Source: Perlabentimonas sp964490015 (lineage in GTDB: Bacteria; Bacteroidota; Bacteroidia; Bacteroidales; Tenuifilaceae). From it: DNA of 30,476 nucleotides. Of this stretch, positions 7,947-16,211 are shown piece after piece. The DNA lies in the NCBI GenBank assembly GCA_964490015.1, contig CAZBBA010000045.1:1-30476 (forward strand), given 5' to 3'. How positions within the stretch are numbered: the stretch's first letter is position 1; each line of letters starts with the position of its first letter. The notes beneath the pieces were generated by a model. It had not been told where the DNA came from. It saw nothing but the letters and a program-made list of their open reading frames with translations, and made no database searches. The position numbers and the translations under genes are program-made.

Positions 7947-8522
7947 TTATCCCTCAAATCCAGTAAGCATATAGGGCTGGTTTGAAGGCACTCGGGTAAA
8001 TGCATCGGCGGGGCAATCGCGGGCAATGGCGCATTCATTACAGTTATCGCATAAATTATGACGAATTTGTAGCTGTAGCGAGCCATTACCAAATGCCCAG
8101 CAACCCTTAACGCACTTTCCACAGCCGTTGCATAGGTCTTCGTCAATCTCGTACTCAAAATAGGGATCCTCAATAAATTTCCTTTTAATGGCGCTGGTGG
8201 GGCAAAGCTGATTTTCGGCAGCGGTTGTGAGTTCCCGAGCCTCGGGTCTTAAATATCCCCCGCAAAGATCGCAGTATCCACACATGTCGTAAACGTGCAC
8301 ACACTTAACCGCCGAAGGCATTTTCACGCAGCTTGTTGCGCACTTCCCACACTGGATGCACTTTGTGGGATCGAGCTGCCAAACCATTTGTCGTGGCGAC
8401 GATTTGCTAAGAAGATGCCCAACTAGCGTTCCCAGTCCTACTGCAACCGTAAACCGAAAGCCGCTGTTTATAAACTCGCGTCTGTTCATCTTCCTACTTT
8501 TTCCATTATCATTATTACTCAT
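7947..8522 (-). CDS. Tat-exported NapG/NrfC-like multi-cluster ferredoxin
   Basis: 191 residues from the ATG at 8522 (a TTG at 8528 adds two). The N-terminus contains a twin-arginine signal (KMNRREFINSGFRF then a hydrophobic VAVGLGTLVGHLL), so the folded FeS protein should be exported. It has 17 cysteines, enough for four [4Fe-4S] clusters: CIQCGKCATSC, then C76/C83/C86/C89/C109, CNGCGKCVKGC, and CDNCNECAIARDCP. This is the NapG/NrfC/MauM-type electron-transfer fold. The gene sits between the small cysteine protein (18 nt) and the NapH-like membrane gene (14 nt), so periplasmic electron exchange with the NapH-like protein is the natural inference. The redox partner on the far side is unknown. 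Confidence 0.88.
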   Translation of the reverse strand: MSNNDNGKSRKMNRREFINSGFRFTVAVGLGTLVGHLLSKSSPRQMVWQLDPTKCIQCGKCATSCVKMPSAVKCVHVYDMCGYCDLCGGYLRPEARELTTAAENQLCPTSAIKRKFIEDPYFEYEIDEDLCNGCGKCVKGCWAFGNGSLQLQIRHNLCDNCNECAIARDCPADAFTRVPSNQPYMLTGFEG

Positions 8523-8540
8523 GGGCAACCATTTATTGAA

Positions 8541-8729
8541 CTATTTATCACCCCTAAACTCTTTTGCATCGGGCATTTCACAAGCATTTACCTTGCTACA
8601 AGTGCTGCAGGGCGATGCCATTTTTTCTGATGCTTCACCGTTATTGCGATTAATTAGATATACGCTAGCAGCAACAATCACAATAAGAATAATATATCGA
8701 ACTGCTTTGTAAACCGTTCCTCTACTCAT
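8541..8729 (-). CDS. Small single-helix membrane protein with a CxxC-x5-C motif
   Basis: 62 residues: a short basic N-terminus, one helix (about 9-26), then a polar tail with C41, C44 and C50 (PCSTCSKVNACEMPDAKEFRG). The predicted topology places the cysteines outside the cytoplasm. I do not recognise the family. Operon position, 6 nt after the NHL protein stop and 18 nt before the ferredoxin, supports a real gene. The three cysteines could bind a metal or cluster, or form a disulphide for a redox partner. Function unknown. Confidence 0.75.
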   Translation of the reverse strand: MSRGTVYKAVRYIILIVIVAASVYLINRNNGEASEKMASPCSTCSKVNACEMPDAKEFRGDK

Positions 8730-8735
8730 GTTAAA

Positions 8736-9704
8736 CTATTGATTATCATTACTCTCAAAAATTCGAACTATTCCCTGTGCGGGATCGAGCACGAAAATTT
8801 TATCGTTGGAATCAACTGCAAGATCAATTCCCGTTGTTCCCTCGGTAAAAAGGTTGGGTGGCGCAACAACCGTACTAAACTCACCTGTAGGAAGATGTAC
8901 CTTAACCCTTTCAATTCCCTTCTCGCTGGTTACAAAAGAGCCATTGGATAGCATTGCGATGTTTGAAGGATTACAGCATCCGCTAAAGCCATCGAGCCCC
9001 ATTGACGATTTTTGCCACGACGAAATCAAATCGCCCTCTTCGTTGTACCTCTCAAACCTATGTCTACCAGGGTTTACAACCCAAAGTTCACCGTAATTAC
9101 CCAGAAGCAGGTCAAAGTATGGACTGGGGATTTTAAAACCTAGTATTCCCTTTGCATCGTTTTTTCTACCAATTTCGTTGATAAGGTTACCGTTATGGTC
9201 GTATCGATATACAATTCTATTACCAGCGTCAGCCACGAAAATATTCTTATCGCCAACGGCAATGCTTGTGATAACCGATCTTTCGTTAACTGGCTCCCAA
9301 ATGGCTATGTTGTTTCCATTTAAATCAAAAATTGCAATGCGGTCAGTAATTCCAAGGTAAATTTTTCCCCCTCCAACGCCAATGCATCTGGCTTTAAGCG
9401 ATGTATTTATGGTTTGCTTTAATTCAAGATTAGAAGAATAGATTTTAACCTCGTTATTTGCTGCCAGATAGATATTATCGTCAGTATCAATTGCAATCCC
9501 AGCCAAAGCGTCTATTTGGGGGTTGATTTGATTAACCTCAACGTAGCCAATCTCAGATTGGTCAACTTGCTTTAAACTGGCTAAATCGTACTCATAAGGG
9601 TTTTCGGTTGCTTGCTTGGATGTAGAGAAAAAATCGACAGCCATAAATGCAACAACTATCAACAATGCAACTACCGACAACCAAAGTATTAGCTTCTGCT
9701 TCAT
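8736..9704 (-). CDS. Membrane-anchored NHL-repeat beta-propeller protein
   Basis: 322 residues. An uncleaved-looking N-terminal hydrophobic helix (about 5-24) is followed by an NHL/SMP-30-like propeller, with blades such as IDALAGIAIDTDDNIYLAAN, VITSIAVGDKNIFVADAGN and GIDLAVDSNDKIFVLDPAQG. The GNRIVYRYDHNGNLI stretch is a classic NHL blade. An adjacent cysteine pair occurs in SGCCNPSNI. The start ATG is 2 nt after the stop of the upstream propeller gene and has a GAGGAA stretch upstream, so the two are probably translated from the same message. NHL propellers mostly bind ligands or partner proteins; here the context is a periplasmic electron-transfer operon. Confidence 0.85.
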   Translation of the reverse strand: MKQKLILWLSVVALLIVVAFMAVDFFSTSKQATENPYEYDLASLKQVDQSEIGYVEVNQINPQIDALAGIAIDTDDNIYLAANNEVKIYSSNLELKQTINTSLKARCIGVGGGKIYLGITDRIAIFDLNGNNIAIWEPVNERSVITSIAVGDKNIFVADAGNRIVYRYDHNGNLINEIGRKNDAKGILGFKIPSPYFDLLLGNYGELWVVNPGRHRFERYNEEGDLISSWQKSSMGLDGFSGCCNPSNIAMLSNGSFVTSEKGIERVKVHLPTGEFSTVVAPPNLFTEGTTGIDLAVDSNDKIFVLDPAQGIVRIFESNDNQ

Positions 9705-9706
9705 AA

Positions 9707-11134
9707 CTAGTTCCTCGCTTTAATATCAATACAAACCATTCGCTTTGAGTCTCGCATTAGCAAGAATCCATCTGCAATGGCAAAAGGTCCCCAGGAATCG
9801 ACCCCATCAATAACCTTGGTACTGCCAAGCATTTCAAAACCTGTGGGATTGGCACGACCAATGGTAAGTGTTCCATCGTCGCCTAGGATAAAAATTTTAC
9901 CATCGGCAAACATGTATGGCCCAAGGCCAAAACGTTCTGCTCTTCCAGAAGTCCAAAGGATATTCATTACATCATCTTCCTTAACGCAAACAAGCTGATT
10001 GCGTGTTGACCCTGCATCTTTTGGCTGAATACAGTAGATATAACCATTTAGGAAAAGGGGAGTTTGCTGCTCAGAGGCAATGCCATCGCGAGGACGATAA
10101 TTCTGCAAAACCTCAAGATTGAAGCCATTTTTCGATGGTTTTAGCTGCAAAAGCATTCCACCAGCTCCGTAGCCAGCGGTAATAAATATTTTGCCATCGT
10201 TCAAAATTAATGGCGATGGAACCACCACCGATGCTGAAAACTCAGTAGTTTTCCAAAGAATTTCGCCAACATCATCGCCCTCGGCTGAAATTCCACAAAT
10301 GCCGCCCAAGGCAGCATAAGCAAACATCTTCTTGCCTTTAAACTCCATTGGCACAACCGAAGAGTGGGACATTTTCCAGCCATCGGGGTTTGGCGTTCGC
10401 CACATTACCTCCCCAGTTGCACAATCAACGCCAATAAGCAAAGATGTTCCTCCGGGGGCAAGAACAACAATATCGTCTATAATAATTGGGCACTGACCTG
10501 TGTACCAAAGGGGTACTTCGGATTCAAACTCTCGTGCCAAATCCATAGTCCAGAGTAAATCGCCCGTATTCGGATCGACACACATAACGTGGCAGCGCGG
10601 ACCAATGGTTACTAAATACTTATCGTTTATTGCAGGGACGGTACGCGACATACCATGATTCCTTTTGATATGCACCCCGTAAGAACGTTGCCATAACTCC
10701 TTGCCAGTTTCTAGAGAAAAGCAACGTAAGGCATCACGGCGTTCATCCTCAAGGTAATCGAGAATGTAAACCAAGCCATTGTAAATTACAGGCGCAGCAT
10801 GCCCCTCGCCAAGTTCTACGCTCCATACAATTCGAGCCCCATCATTTCCAAATCCATCAATTAGCTTAGTATTGCCCTTGTAGATATTGTCAAAATCGGC
10901 ACCCCTAAACTGTGTCCATTTTCCTTTAAGCGATGAAGAATGGCTATCAAATCTTTCGAAAAACTCGCCAATATTAACCACCTCAAGGGTTTCAATCCCT
11001 CCTTCAGGTCGATTGTCCATACCCGGAACGCTCACTGTAAGGTGTTTAACTGGGTTGTACAAAAACCAGAATAGGAACGATGATACAGCAATAGCTGCAA
11101 GAGCAAAAAGAATTATTCTATCTAGTCGCTTCAT
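9707..11134 (-). CDS. Membrane-anchored PQQ-like beta-propeller
   Basis: 475 residues. One N-terminal helix (about 8-27) followed by about 45 residues of linker, then a propeller beginning at WTQFRGADFDNIYKGNTKL. Blade motifs: SLETGKELW, DPNTGDLLW, DCATGEVMW and repeated G(D/N)GKIFI-type strands. More cysteines than in the paralogues (PRCHVMCVDP, TGQCPII, GGICGIS, YIYCIQ), none arranged as the vicinal pair of quinoprotein alcohol dehydrogenases. It overlaps the upstream lipoprotein gene by ATGA and is 2 nt from the NHL gene, so the three propellers are translationally coupled candidates for one complex. The specific ligand is unknown. Confidence 0.87.
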   Translation of the reverse strand: MKRLDRIILFALAAIAVSSFLFWFLYNPVKHLTVSVPGMDNRPEGGIETLEVVNIGEFFERFDSHSSSLKGKWTQFRGADFDNIYKGNTKLIDGFGNDGARIVWSVELGEGHAAPVIYNGLVYILDYLEDERRDALRCFSLETGKELWQRSYGVHIKRNHGMSRTVPAINDKYLVTIGPRCHVMCVDPNTGDLLWTMDLAREFESEVPLWYTGQCPIIIDDIVVLAPGGTSLLIGVDCATGEVMWRTPNPDGWKMSHSSVVPMEFKGKKMFAYAALGGICGISAEGDDVGEILWKTTEFSASVVVPSPLILNDGKIFITAGYGAGGMLLQLKPSKNGFNLEVLQNYRPRDGIASEQQTPLFLNGYIYCIQPKDAGSTRNQLVCVKEDDVMNILWTSGRAERFGLGPYMFADGKIFILGDDGTLTIGRANPTGFEMLGSTKVIDGVDSWGPFAIADGFLLMRDSKRMVCIDIKARN

Positions 11135-12390
11135 CTTAAATTATATGCCATAATGGCATTGCCATGTCTTATATACAATACACCTTGGTGCATAGCGGGT
11201 ACTGACCAATGCGGACCACGCCCAAGGGGTACCTTAAAAGTACTAACCACTTTAAAATCGGTTGGTGTGGGTTCAACCAAAGCAATATTTCCCGAGCGCT
11301 CCTCGTAGCAGTAAAGTAACCCATCGGCGGAAATAATTGAACCCTTAGTAAACCACTCCTTTTCGTACATAGTTTCGCCAGTATCCCAGCTAATGCAAAC
11401 CCAATTCCCACGGGCATTGCTAATCCAGTTTGATCCATAGAGATAACCATCAACCAACACCACTCCACCGTGATGCACATCGAGCGTTTCGTTAGTCCAG
11501 TCGAGGGTTAGATTTCTATAATCGCCCGATAGAGAGTACCTAGCCCCAACGTGGTTGTAGCCACTGGTTATAAAGATTTTTCTATCGTTATATATTGGGG
11601 TATTAGTATTGGTATAAGGAGCACCTGGCCAAACCTCTAAAGCCTGCTCGTTCTTTAGGTTTGCATAATTGGTATAGCTAAGAATTTCGCCACTTTTGGC
11701 ATCAACAACCACTAGGTAAGTTCCTGTAACTGTGATAATAAGCTGTTTATCATTCTCTTGCACCAGAAGAGGCGATGTATAAGCGGCGGTATCCTTAAGG
11801 CTTTGGGTTTGCCATATTGTTTTTCCATTATTCCTATCGAGGGCAACCAGTGTAGTTTTATCGCCGGCAGGAGTAAAAATCACCTTATTATCAACTACTA
11901 ATGGCGATTCGGAACATCCCCAGGTGCCAAAGCGCGCACCAAACTCCTTTTGGGTATCCACACTCCATATTACATTGCCATTAGAGGCATCGAGACATGC
12001 CACAACCCCCGAACCGCTAGTAGCATAAACCCTATTACCTACCACCGTTGGTGTGCTTCGGCTATCGGAGAATGAAACTGTCCAGCTTTTACCATAAGGG
12101 GTTTGCCACAGAATTTCGCCTTGTTTGTTAAGAGCAACCAGCACATCCATTGTGTCCACAATACCTGTTAGGAAAACACCTTTTTCGGTTACTGATACCG
12201 AGGAAAAACCCTGTGGCAAAGACTCGTTCGACCATAATAGCTCTGGCCCGTTCTGTGGCCATTCCTTTAAAAGGCTCTTATCGGGGTAAATGCCGTTACG
12301 ATCTGAACCGCGCCATTGGGCAATTTCTGGCGCAGCAGTACACCCTGCCAGTAGGGCAAGAACAACTAGGATATAAAGACTTTCTCTCAT
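11131..12390 (-). CDS. PQQ-like beta-propeller lipoprotein, first gene of the redox operon
   Basis: 419 residues from the ATG at 12390, chosen because it starts a good lipoprotein signal (MRESLYILVVLALLAGC, lipobox LAGC); the longer reading to 12423 adds a run of Asn codons. The mature protein begins with the family signature AQWRGSDRNGIYPDKSLLKEWP and continues through blades with DASNGNVIW, DRNNGKTIW and DAKSGEIL. It resembles the three propellers at 12788-17435 (shared GP(E/P)LLWS, SRSTPTV, FTPAG/FTPGG and SLK(D/E)..(A/S)YTSPLL). The lack of acidic residues right after the lipid Cys gives no clear surface-export signal. Lipid-anchored periplasmic component of the predicted electron conduit; ligand unknown. 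Confidence 0.87.
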   Translation of the reverse strand: MRESLYILVVLALLAGCTAAPEIAQWRGSDRNGIYPDKSLLKEWPQNGPELLWSNESLPQGFSSVSVTEKGVFLTGIVDTMDVLVALNKQGEILWQTPYGKSWTVSFSDSRSTPTVVGNRVYATSGSGVVACLDASNGNVIWSVDTQKEFGARFGTWGCSESPLVVDNKVIFTPAGDKTTLVALDRNNGKTIWQTQSLKDTAAYTSPLLVQENDKQLIITVTGTYLVVVDAKSGEILSYTNYANLKNEQALEVWPGAPYTNTNTPIYNDRKIFITSGYNHVGARYSLSGDYRNLTLDWTNETLDVHHGGVVLVDGYLYGSNWISNARGNWVCISWDTGETMYEKEWFTKGSIISADGLLYCYEERSGNIALVEPTPTDFKVVSTFKVPLGRGPHWSVPAMHQGVLYIRHGNAIMAYNLR

Positions 12391-12454
12391 GTTGTTATTG
12401 TTATTATTGAATAACTTAAGCAATTCAAATTAAGGCTTTAAGTTTAAAAAAATA

Positions 12455-12642
12455 TCATTAGTGTCCGACTAATAATAAAAAGATTCTTCGCTACGCTCAG
12501 AATGACAGGCTTTTATGGCTTTTCTCTTGTATAATAAAATAATCCACTGTCATTCTGAGAGGAACGAAGTGTATCGAAGAATCTTTTGTATGCAAAAGGC
12601 AACATTTTTATTACTTAAAAATAATTACTCGGACACTAATGA
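12455..12642. repeat. 188-bp nested inverted-repeat element (MITE-like)
   Basis: The terminal inverted repeats are 12455-12476 and 12621-12642, matching at 20 of 22 positions and starting TCATTAGTGTCCGA. Inside them is a second inverted pair of the common repeat AGATTCTTCGCTACGCTCAG (12481-12508) and its imperfect complement (12547-12584). There is no ORF inside. The structure resembles a non-autonomous mobile element or an element into which another repeat inserted. A target duplication cannot be judged because the flanks are A/T runs. Confidence 0.7.
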
Positions 12643-12666
12643 AAAATTATCAATTCTATTTCTATG

Positions 12667-12778
12667 TCGTTTAGTTAAGAATACACAAAAAGCAATAATT
12701 CTGTAATTCACCCTTCGACTCCGCTCAGGGTTACGTCAGGCTGAGCGGAGTCGAAGCCTTATTATCTAAACTAAACGA
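12667..12778. repeat. 112-bp nested inverted-repeat element with perfect 16-bp inner stem
   Basis: The outer arms TCGTTTAGTTAAGA (12667-12680) and 12765-12778 match at 13 of 14 positions. The inner arms CTTCGACTCCGCTCAG (12713-12728) and 12741-12756 are perfectly complementary with a 12-base loop. It lies 9 bp beyond the stop of the propeller gene ending at 12788, so its transcript would form a strong 3' hairpin; there is no long U-run after it. Confidence 0.7.
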
Positions 12779-12787
12779 ATTTGAACT

Positions 12788-14023
12788 CTATTTCTTAATA
12801 TTATACGCCCAAATTGATTCGCGATGCCTAATGTAAAGAATGCCATCATTTATTACTGGATGCGCCCAGTAGGGGCCTCGCTTGGAATCGATTTTAAATG
12901 AACTAACAATCTTAAAATCCTCGGGTGTTGCTTTTACAAGGGCAATGTTTCCCGATTTTTCCTCGTAACAGTAGAGCATACCGTCCGCTGCAATTATCGA
13001 CCCTTTATTCTCCCACTCCTTCTCGTACTGCACTTTTCCAGTTTCCCAGTTGAGGCAAACCCAATTGCCCATTGCATTTCGCAACCAGTTTGCACCATAT
13101 AAATAGTTACCCACCTTAACAACTCCTCCAATATGAACATCCAGCACATCATCAACCCAAACCAGCGAAACGCTGGTTGCATCGTCCGATAGCTTTAGCT
13201 TAACACTTTTATGGTCGTATCCGCTGGTTACATAAATATAGCCATCGTGAAAAATTGGTGTGTTTGTGTGGTTCTTTCTGCTCGAAGCGTATTTCCCAAA
13301 TTCGAAAGTCCAAATAATTTCGCCATCTTCAGGATTTACACCAATTATGTAATTCTCAGTAACATTAACAATAGTTTTTCTTCCACCATAATCAACCAGT
13401 AATGGCGAGGTGTAGGAAGGATTTTCCTTAAGGCTTCTCGATTCCCAGACTGTTTTTCCGGTTAGTCTGTCCAGAGCAACCATTGTGGTTTCCTTCCCTC
13501 CCGGTGTGAAAAACACTTTATCGTCAAGAACTATTAACGACTCAGCAAGTCCCCATCTTCCGAAAGTACCTTTTAAGTCATCGCTGGCTTTCCGTTCCCA
13601 AATAAGTTCGCCAGTTACCGCCTTAAAGCAGGCTAAATCGCCCTTTCCGCTGGATATATACAAATAATCGCCATAGATTGTTGGTGTTGCGCGGCTCTCG
13701 GGATATGATTCTGTCCAAGCCCTTCCAAATGGCTTTTGCCAAACTATTCTCCCCTCCATATCCATAGCTACTATAGCATCCATCTCTCCATCTAATCCGG
13801 TGGTAAATATCATATTATGGGCTATTGCCACCGAAGAGTTTCCCACTGGAAGATTGCTGATTGACCATAAAAGCGGTGGACCATCCTTAGGCCATTCCTT
13901 TAGCAATCCCGTTTCGTTATACACTCCCGACCTACCAATTCCTCTCCACTCCGATAGAACTTGAGAAAATGTAATGTTTTGAAACAGAATGCAAACTGTA
14001 AGTATAAGAAAAAGATTTTTCAT
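12788..14023 (-). CDS. Secreted PQQ-like beta-propeller protein
   Basis: 411 residues with a Sec signal (MKNLFLILTVCILFQNITFSQ) and no lipobox. The mature start SEWRGIGRSGVYNETGLLKEWP and blades KAVTGELIW, DRLTGKTVW, NPEDGEIIW and NWETGKVQ place it in the same roughly 400-residue family as the genes on either side. Closest in look to the 11131-12390 lipoprotein (shared TFGRWGLAES, FTPGG..T.VALDR, SLKE, DVH.GGVV and CYEE(R/K)SGNIALV). It is 12 nt downstream of the next propeller gene, so co-transcription is likely. Probably a soluble periplasmic or secreted binding protein; cofactor and partner are unknown. Confidence 0.85.
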   Translation of the reverse strand: MKNLFLILTVCILFQNITFSQVLSEWRGIGRSGVYNETGLLKEWPKDGPPLLWSISNLPVGNSSVAIAHNMIFTTGLDGEMDAIVAMDMEGRIVWQKPFGRAWTESYPESRATPTIYGDYLYISSGKGDLACFKAVTGELIWERKASDDLKGTFGRWGLAESLIVLDDKVFFTPGGKETTMVALDRLTGKTVWESRSLKENPSYTSPLLVDYGGRKTIVNVTENYIIGVNPEDGEIIWTFEFGKYASSRKNHTNTPIFHDGYIYVTSGYDHKSVKLKLSDDATSVSLVWVDDVLDVHIGGVVKVGNYLYGANWLRNAMGNWVCLNWETGKVQYEKEWENKGSIIAADGMLYCYEEKSGNIALVKATPEDFKIVSSFKIDSKRGPYWAHPVINDGILYIRHRESIWAYNIKK

Positions 14024-14035
14024 GGCTCAAGAGTT

Positions 14036-15250
14036 TTAATTATTAGCAACAGAGTAAACCATAAGCGAAGTTCCTCGCCTTACGTAGAGCTTCTTATTGC
14101 TAATAACCAAATGAGCCCAATGCTGATTGGAACCCTTTGTAACCCTAAATGAGCTAACCTTTTCAAATCCATTTTCAGTTGGCTTTATTAGCACAACATC
14201 ACCATTATCGCCATAGCCATAAAGCATTTCATCGGCAAGAATGATGTTGCCGTTTCCGGCAATTTTGTTTGAGTATAATGTTTTCCCAGTTTTCCAATCG
14301 ACGCAGTGCCAAGATTTTGAGTTGTGACCTGAGCCATAAATTCTGCCATTATGAAGTACAAGCCCCCCCATCTGGTTGTCGATATCCTTATTCCTCCACA
14401 CCTCCGAGACGCTACTCCCATCGGGTGCTAGCTTAAGCATTACAGCACCCTGCCCGTATCCACTAAAGCAAAGTAATTGTCCTTCATGGTAGATGGGAGT
14501 GTTAGGATGAACGGCATACTTATTCTTGTGTTCAAAGCTCCATAGCAGCTTTCCATCTGCTACATCTAATCCGATTATTGAATTTGCAGTGTGAGTGATA
14601 AAAATCTTTCTGCCTTTCATTTGAAGAATTAGAGGTGAACAGTAAGCACTTATCTCTCCCCTGGCAGCACTTTTCCATATCAGCTTACCGTTTTGAGGAT
14701 TGAGCGCTATGACATTTGCAGTTTTCCCCCCCGGTGTGCAGTAGAGTATATCATTATCGATAATCAAATTTTCTGTTATTCCCCACTCAATATTTACCCC
14801 ATCGTAATCCTTGAAGAGTTCAACCGACCAGAGTATTGAACCATTATCGGCATTTAAACAAACAAGCTTTCCAAAAGAACTTAACACATAAAGATTCCCA
14901 TTATAGTAGAGTGGGGTTGAATGTAAACCATTCCAGTTCTTAGTCCATTCCTTGCCATACTCAGTTTTCCATATTAATTTCCCTGAATGATCAAGGGCAA
15001 AAACATATCCCTTTTCACCAGACATGCCAGAAGTAAAAATCCTATCATTTGTAACACAAGCCGACGAATGACCATCGCCCAACTGGTCATAACTCCAAAG
15101 CAACTTTGGTCCATCGGATTGCCATTGTTTAAGTAATCCACTTTCGGGGTAAACTCCATTACGAAGCGGGCCTCTCCACTGTACTACAACTTGCGACGTA
15201 CCACTTAAAATCAGAAAATTTAGTGTTAGAAAAAACAGAAAGGTTTTCAT
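14036..15250 (-). CDS. Secreted PQQ-like beta-propeller protein
   Basis: 404 residues with a signal peptide (MKTFLFFLTLNFLILSGTSQ). Starts VVQWRGPLRNGVYPESGLLKQW, with blades NADNGSILW, NPQNGKLIW, DVADGKLLW and DWKTGKTL. Same family and same length class as its neighbours, but more divergent: NIEWGITENL replaces the RWGLAESL of the paralogue at 12788 and the DRLTG blade is NPQNG. It is 12 nt from the downstream paralogue. A 168-bp gap with no recognisable signal separates it from the LolA-like gene upstream, so it may have its own promoter. Confidence 0.85.
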   Translation of the reverse strand: MKTFLFFLTLNFLILSGTSQVVVQWRGPLRNGVYPESGLLKQWQSDGPKLLWSYDQLGDGHSSACVTNDRIFTSGMSGEKGYVFALDHSGKLIWKTEYGKEWTKNWNGLHSTPLYYNGNLYVLSSFGKLVCLNADNGSILWSVELFKDYDGVNIEWGITENLIIDNDILYCTPGGKTANVIALNPQNGKLIWKSAARGEISAYCSPLILQMKGRKIFITHTANSIIGLDVADGKLLWSFEHKNKYAVHPNTPIYHEGQLLCFSGYGQGAVMLKLAPDGSSVSEVWRNKDIDNQMGGLVLHNGRIYGSGHNSKSWHCVDWKTGKTLYSNKIAGNGNIILADEMLYGYGDNGDVVLIKPTENGFEKVSSFRVTKGSNQHWAHLVISNKKLYVRRGTSLMVYSVANN

Positions 15251-15418
15251 ACGATTAACTTAAAAGGTTAGCAATCTAAAAATTACGGCCACAATATATA
15301 TTATTTTGACAAGAAAACTAACCCTTAGATTAAACCAGCAGCAGTATGAATGTGACTTGTAATGAAATTAGTGCCTAGCAACTAGCGAATTAAACCCTAA
15401 GTTAAAATGTATTAAATG

Positions 15419-16147
15419 CTATTTAGTATTGTATCGAGACATCGAATAAAAATCCTCGGGTAACCTGGGATTAAGAATTACCTCGTCATACTCAGTAGTA
15501 ACTGCTTTATATCCATTTGTATATTCCTCAATAATAAATGGAAACAAAATGCCATCAACAGCACGATAATCGGAGTAAAGGATTTCGTTTGTAACCATTT
15601 GTTCTCCCCTTTCCCTAACCATTTTAATTTTTGTAAGCAGAAACTTTTCTTTATCAAGAAAGTATAAACTAGTTAGCCCAGTTTTATTATGTTCCAATTC
15701 CAAAACATATTGGCTCTTCCCATTTACAACCTCCTCGTCAAGTAATTTTACCTTATGATTAAAGGCTTTCCAATTTGCAAGTTGATCGTCAAAAAATGCA
15801 ATATCTGCGAGGGCTTCTGCTGCTTCTGCAGGAAGTTGCTCGGGTTCAACTAAACCCCGCCAAGGGGCTGTATGCCATGCGGAACTACCATCGAAAGCAC
15901 GGTAAGCAGTCAAATCGCCAACATCAAACTTCATCATATATTTATTTGGACGAGTACGATAGAAAAAGACAGGCATTACGTCATTTCTTACTCTTATGCC
16001 CTCCATTTGGTAGCTATGCAACTTGGCATAAGCATCCTCTCCTTTAGCCCTACAATACTTTTCAATAAGTTGGTCAACATTTAAATCTTGCGACATTGCT
16101 GAAGAACCTATCACCATCGATACGAGTAAAACATAAAACTTCATCAT
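15419..16147 (-). CDS. LolA/LolB-like secreted protein
   Basis: 242 residues with a Sec signal (MMKFYVLLVSMVIGSSAMSQ). The rest fits the LolA-type half-barrel: an N-terminal helix (QLIEKYCRAKGEDAYAKLHSYQMEG), antiparallel strands with aromatic alternation (VFFYRTRPNKYMMKFDV, AYRAFDGSSAWHTAPW) and a DYRAVDGILFPFIIEEY segment typical of outer-membrane lipoprotein-sorting-like proteins in Bacteroidota. It may bind lipid or lipoprotein in the periplasm. It sits between two propeller genes in the same orientation (64-nt gap upstream, 168 nt downstream), suggesting a role with them. The fold call is by sequence look only; a second Met at codon 2 is an equivalent start. Confidence 0.65.
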   Translation of the reverse strand: MMKFYVLLVSMVIGSSAMSQDLNVDQLIEKYCRAKGEDAYAKLHSYQMEGIRVRNDVMPVFFYRTRPNKYMMKFDVGDLTAYRAFDGSSAWHTAPWRGLVEPEQLPAEAAEALADIAFFDDQLANWKAFNHKVKLLDEEVVNGKSQYVLELEHNKTGLTSLYFLDKEKFLLTKIKMVRERGEQMVTNEILYSDYRAVDGILFPFIIEEYTNGYKAVTTEYDEVILNPRLPEDFYSMSRYNTK

Positions 16148-16211
16148 AATTCACTGTTTTTGATTTCTTTATATGAGATTTTCTAAACATTTTTTATGCA
16201 ACTAGCAATGT

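Larger units (their letters stand above)
12391..12787. other. Intergenic region holding two nested inverted-repeat elements
   Basis: Nearly 400 bp without a convincing gene. A short AT-rich stretch (12391-12454) precedes the redox operon and must contain its promoter if it is transcribed separately, but I see no clean Bacteroidota TTTG/TAnnTTTG pair. The remainder is occupied by the two repeat elements listed separately. This gap plausibly divides the redox operon from the upstream propeller genes. Confidence 0.7.

Noticed and set aside
12391..12423. Longer start for the lipoprotein propeller
   Set aside because: It adds a low-complexity Asn run and would bury the lipoprotein signal peptide.
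12651..12796. Target-site duplication TCTATTTCT around the repeat element
   Set aside because: The 9-nt copies are not directly next to the outer arms, and the right one lies over the stop codon region of the propeller gene; A/T-rich chance match.
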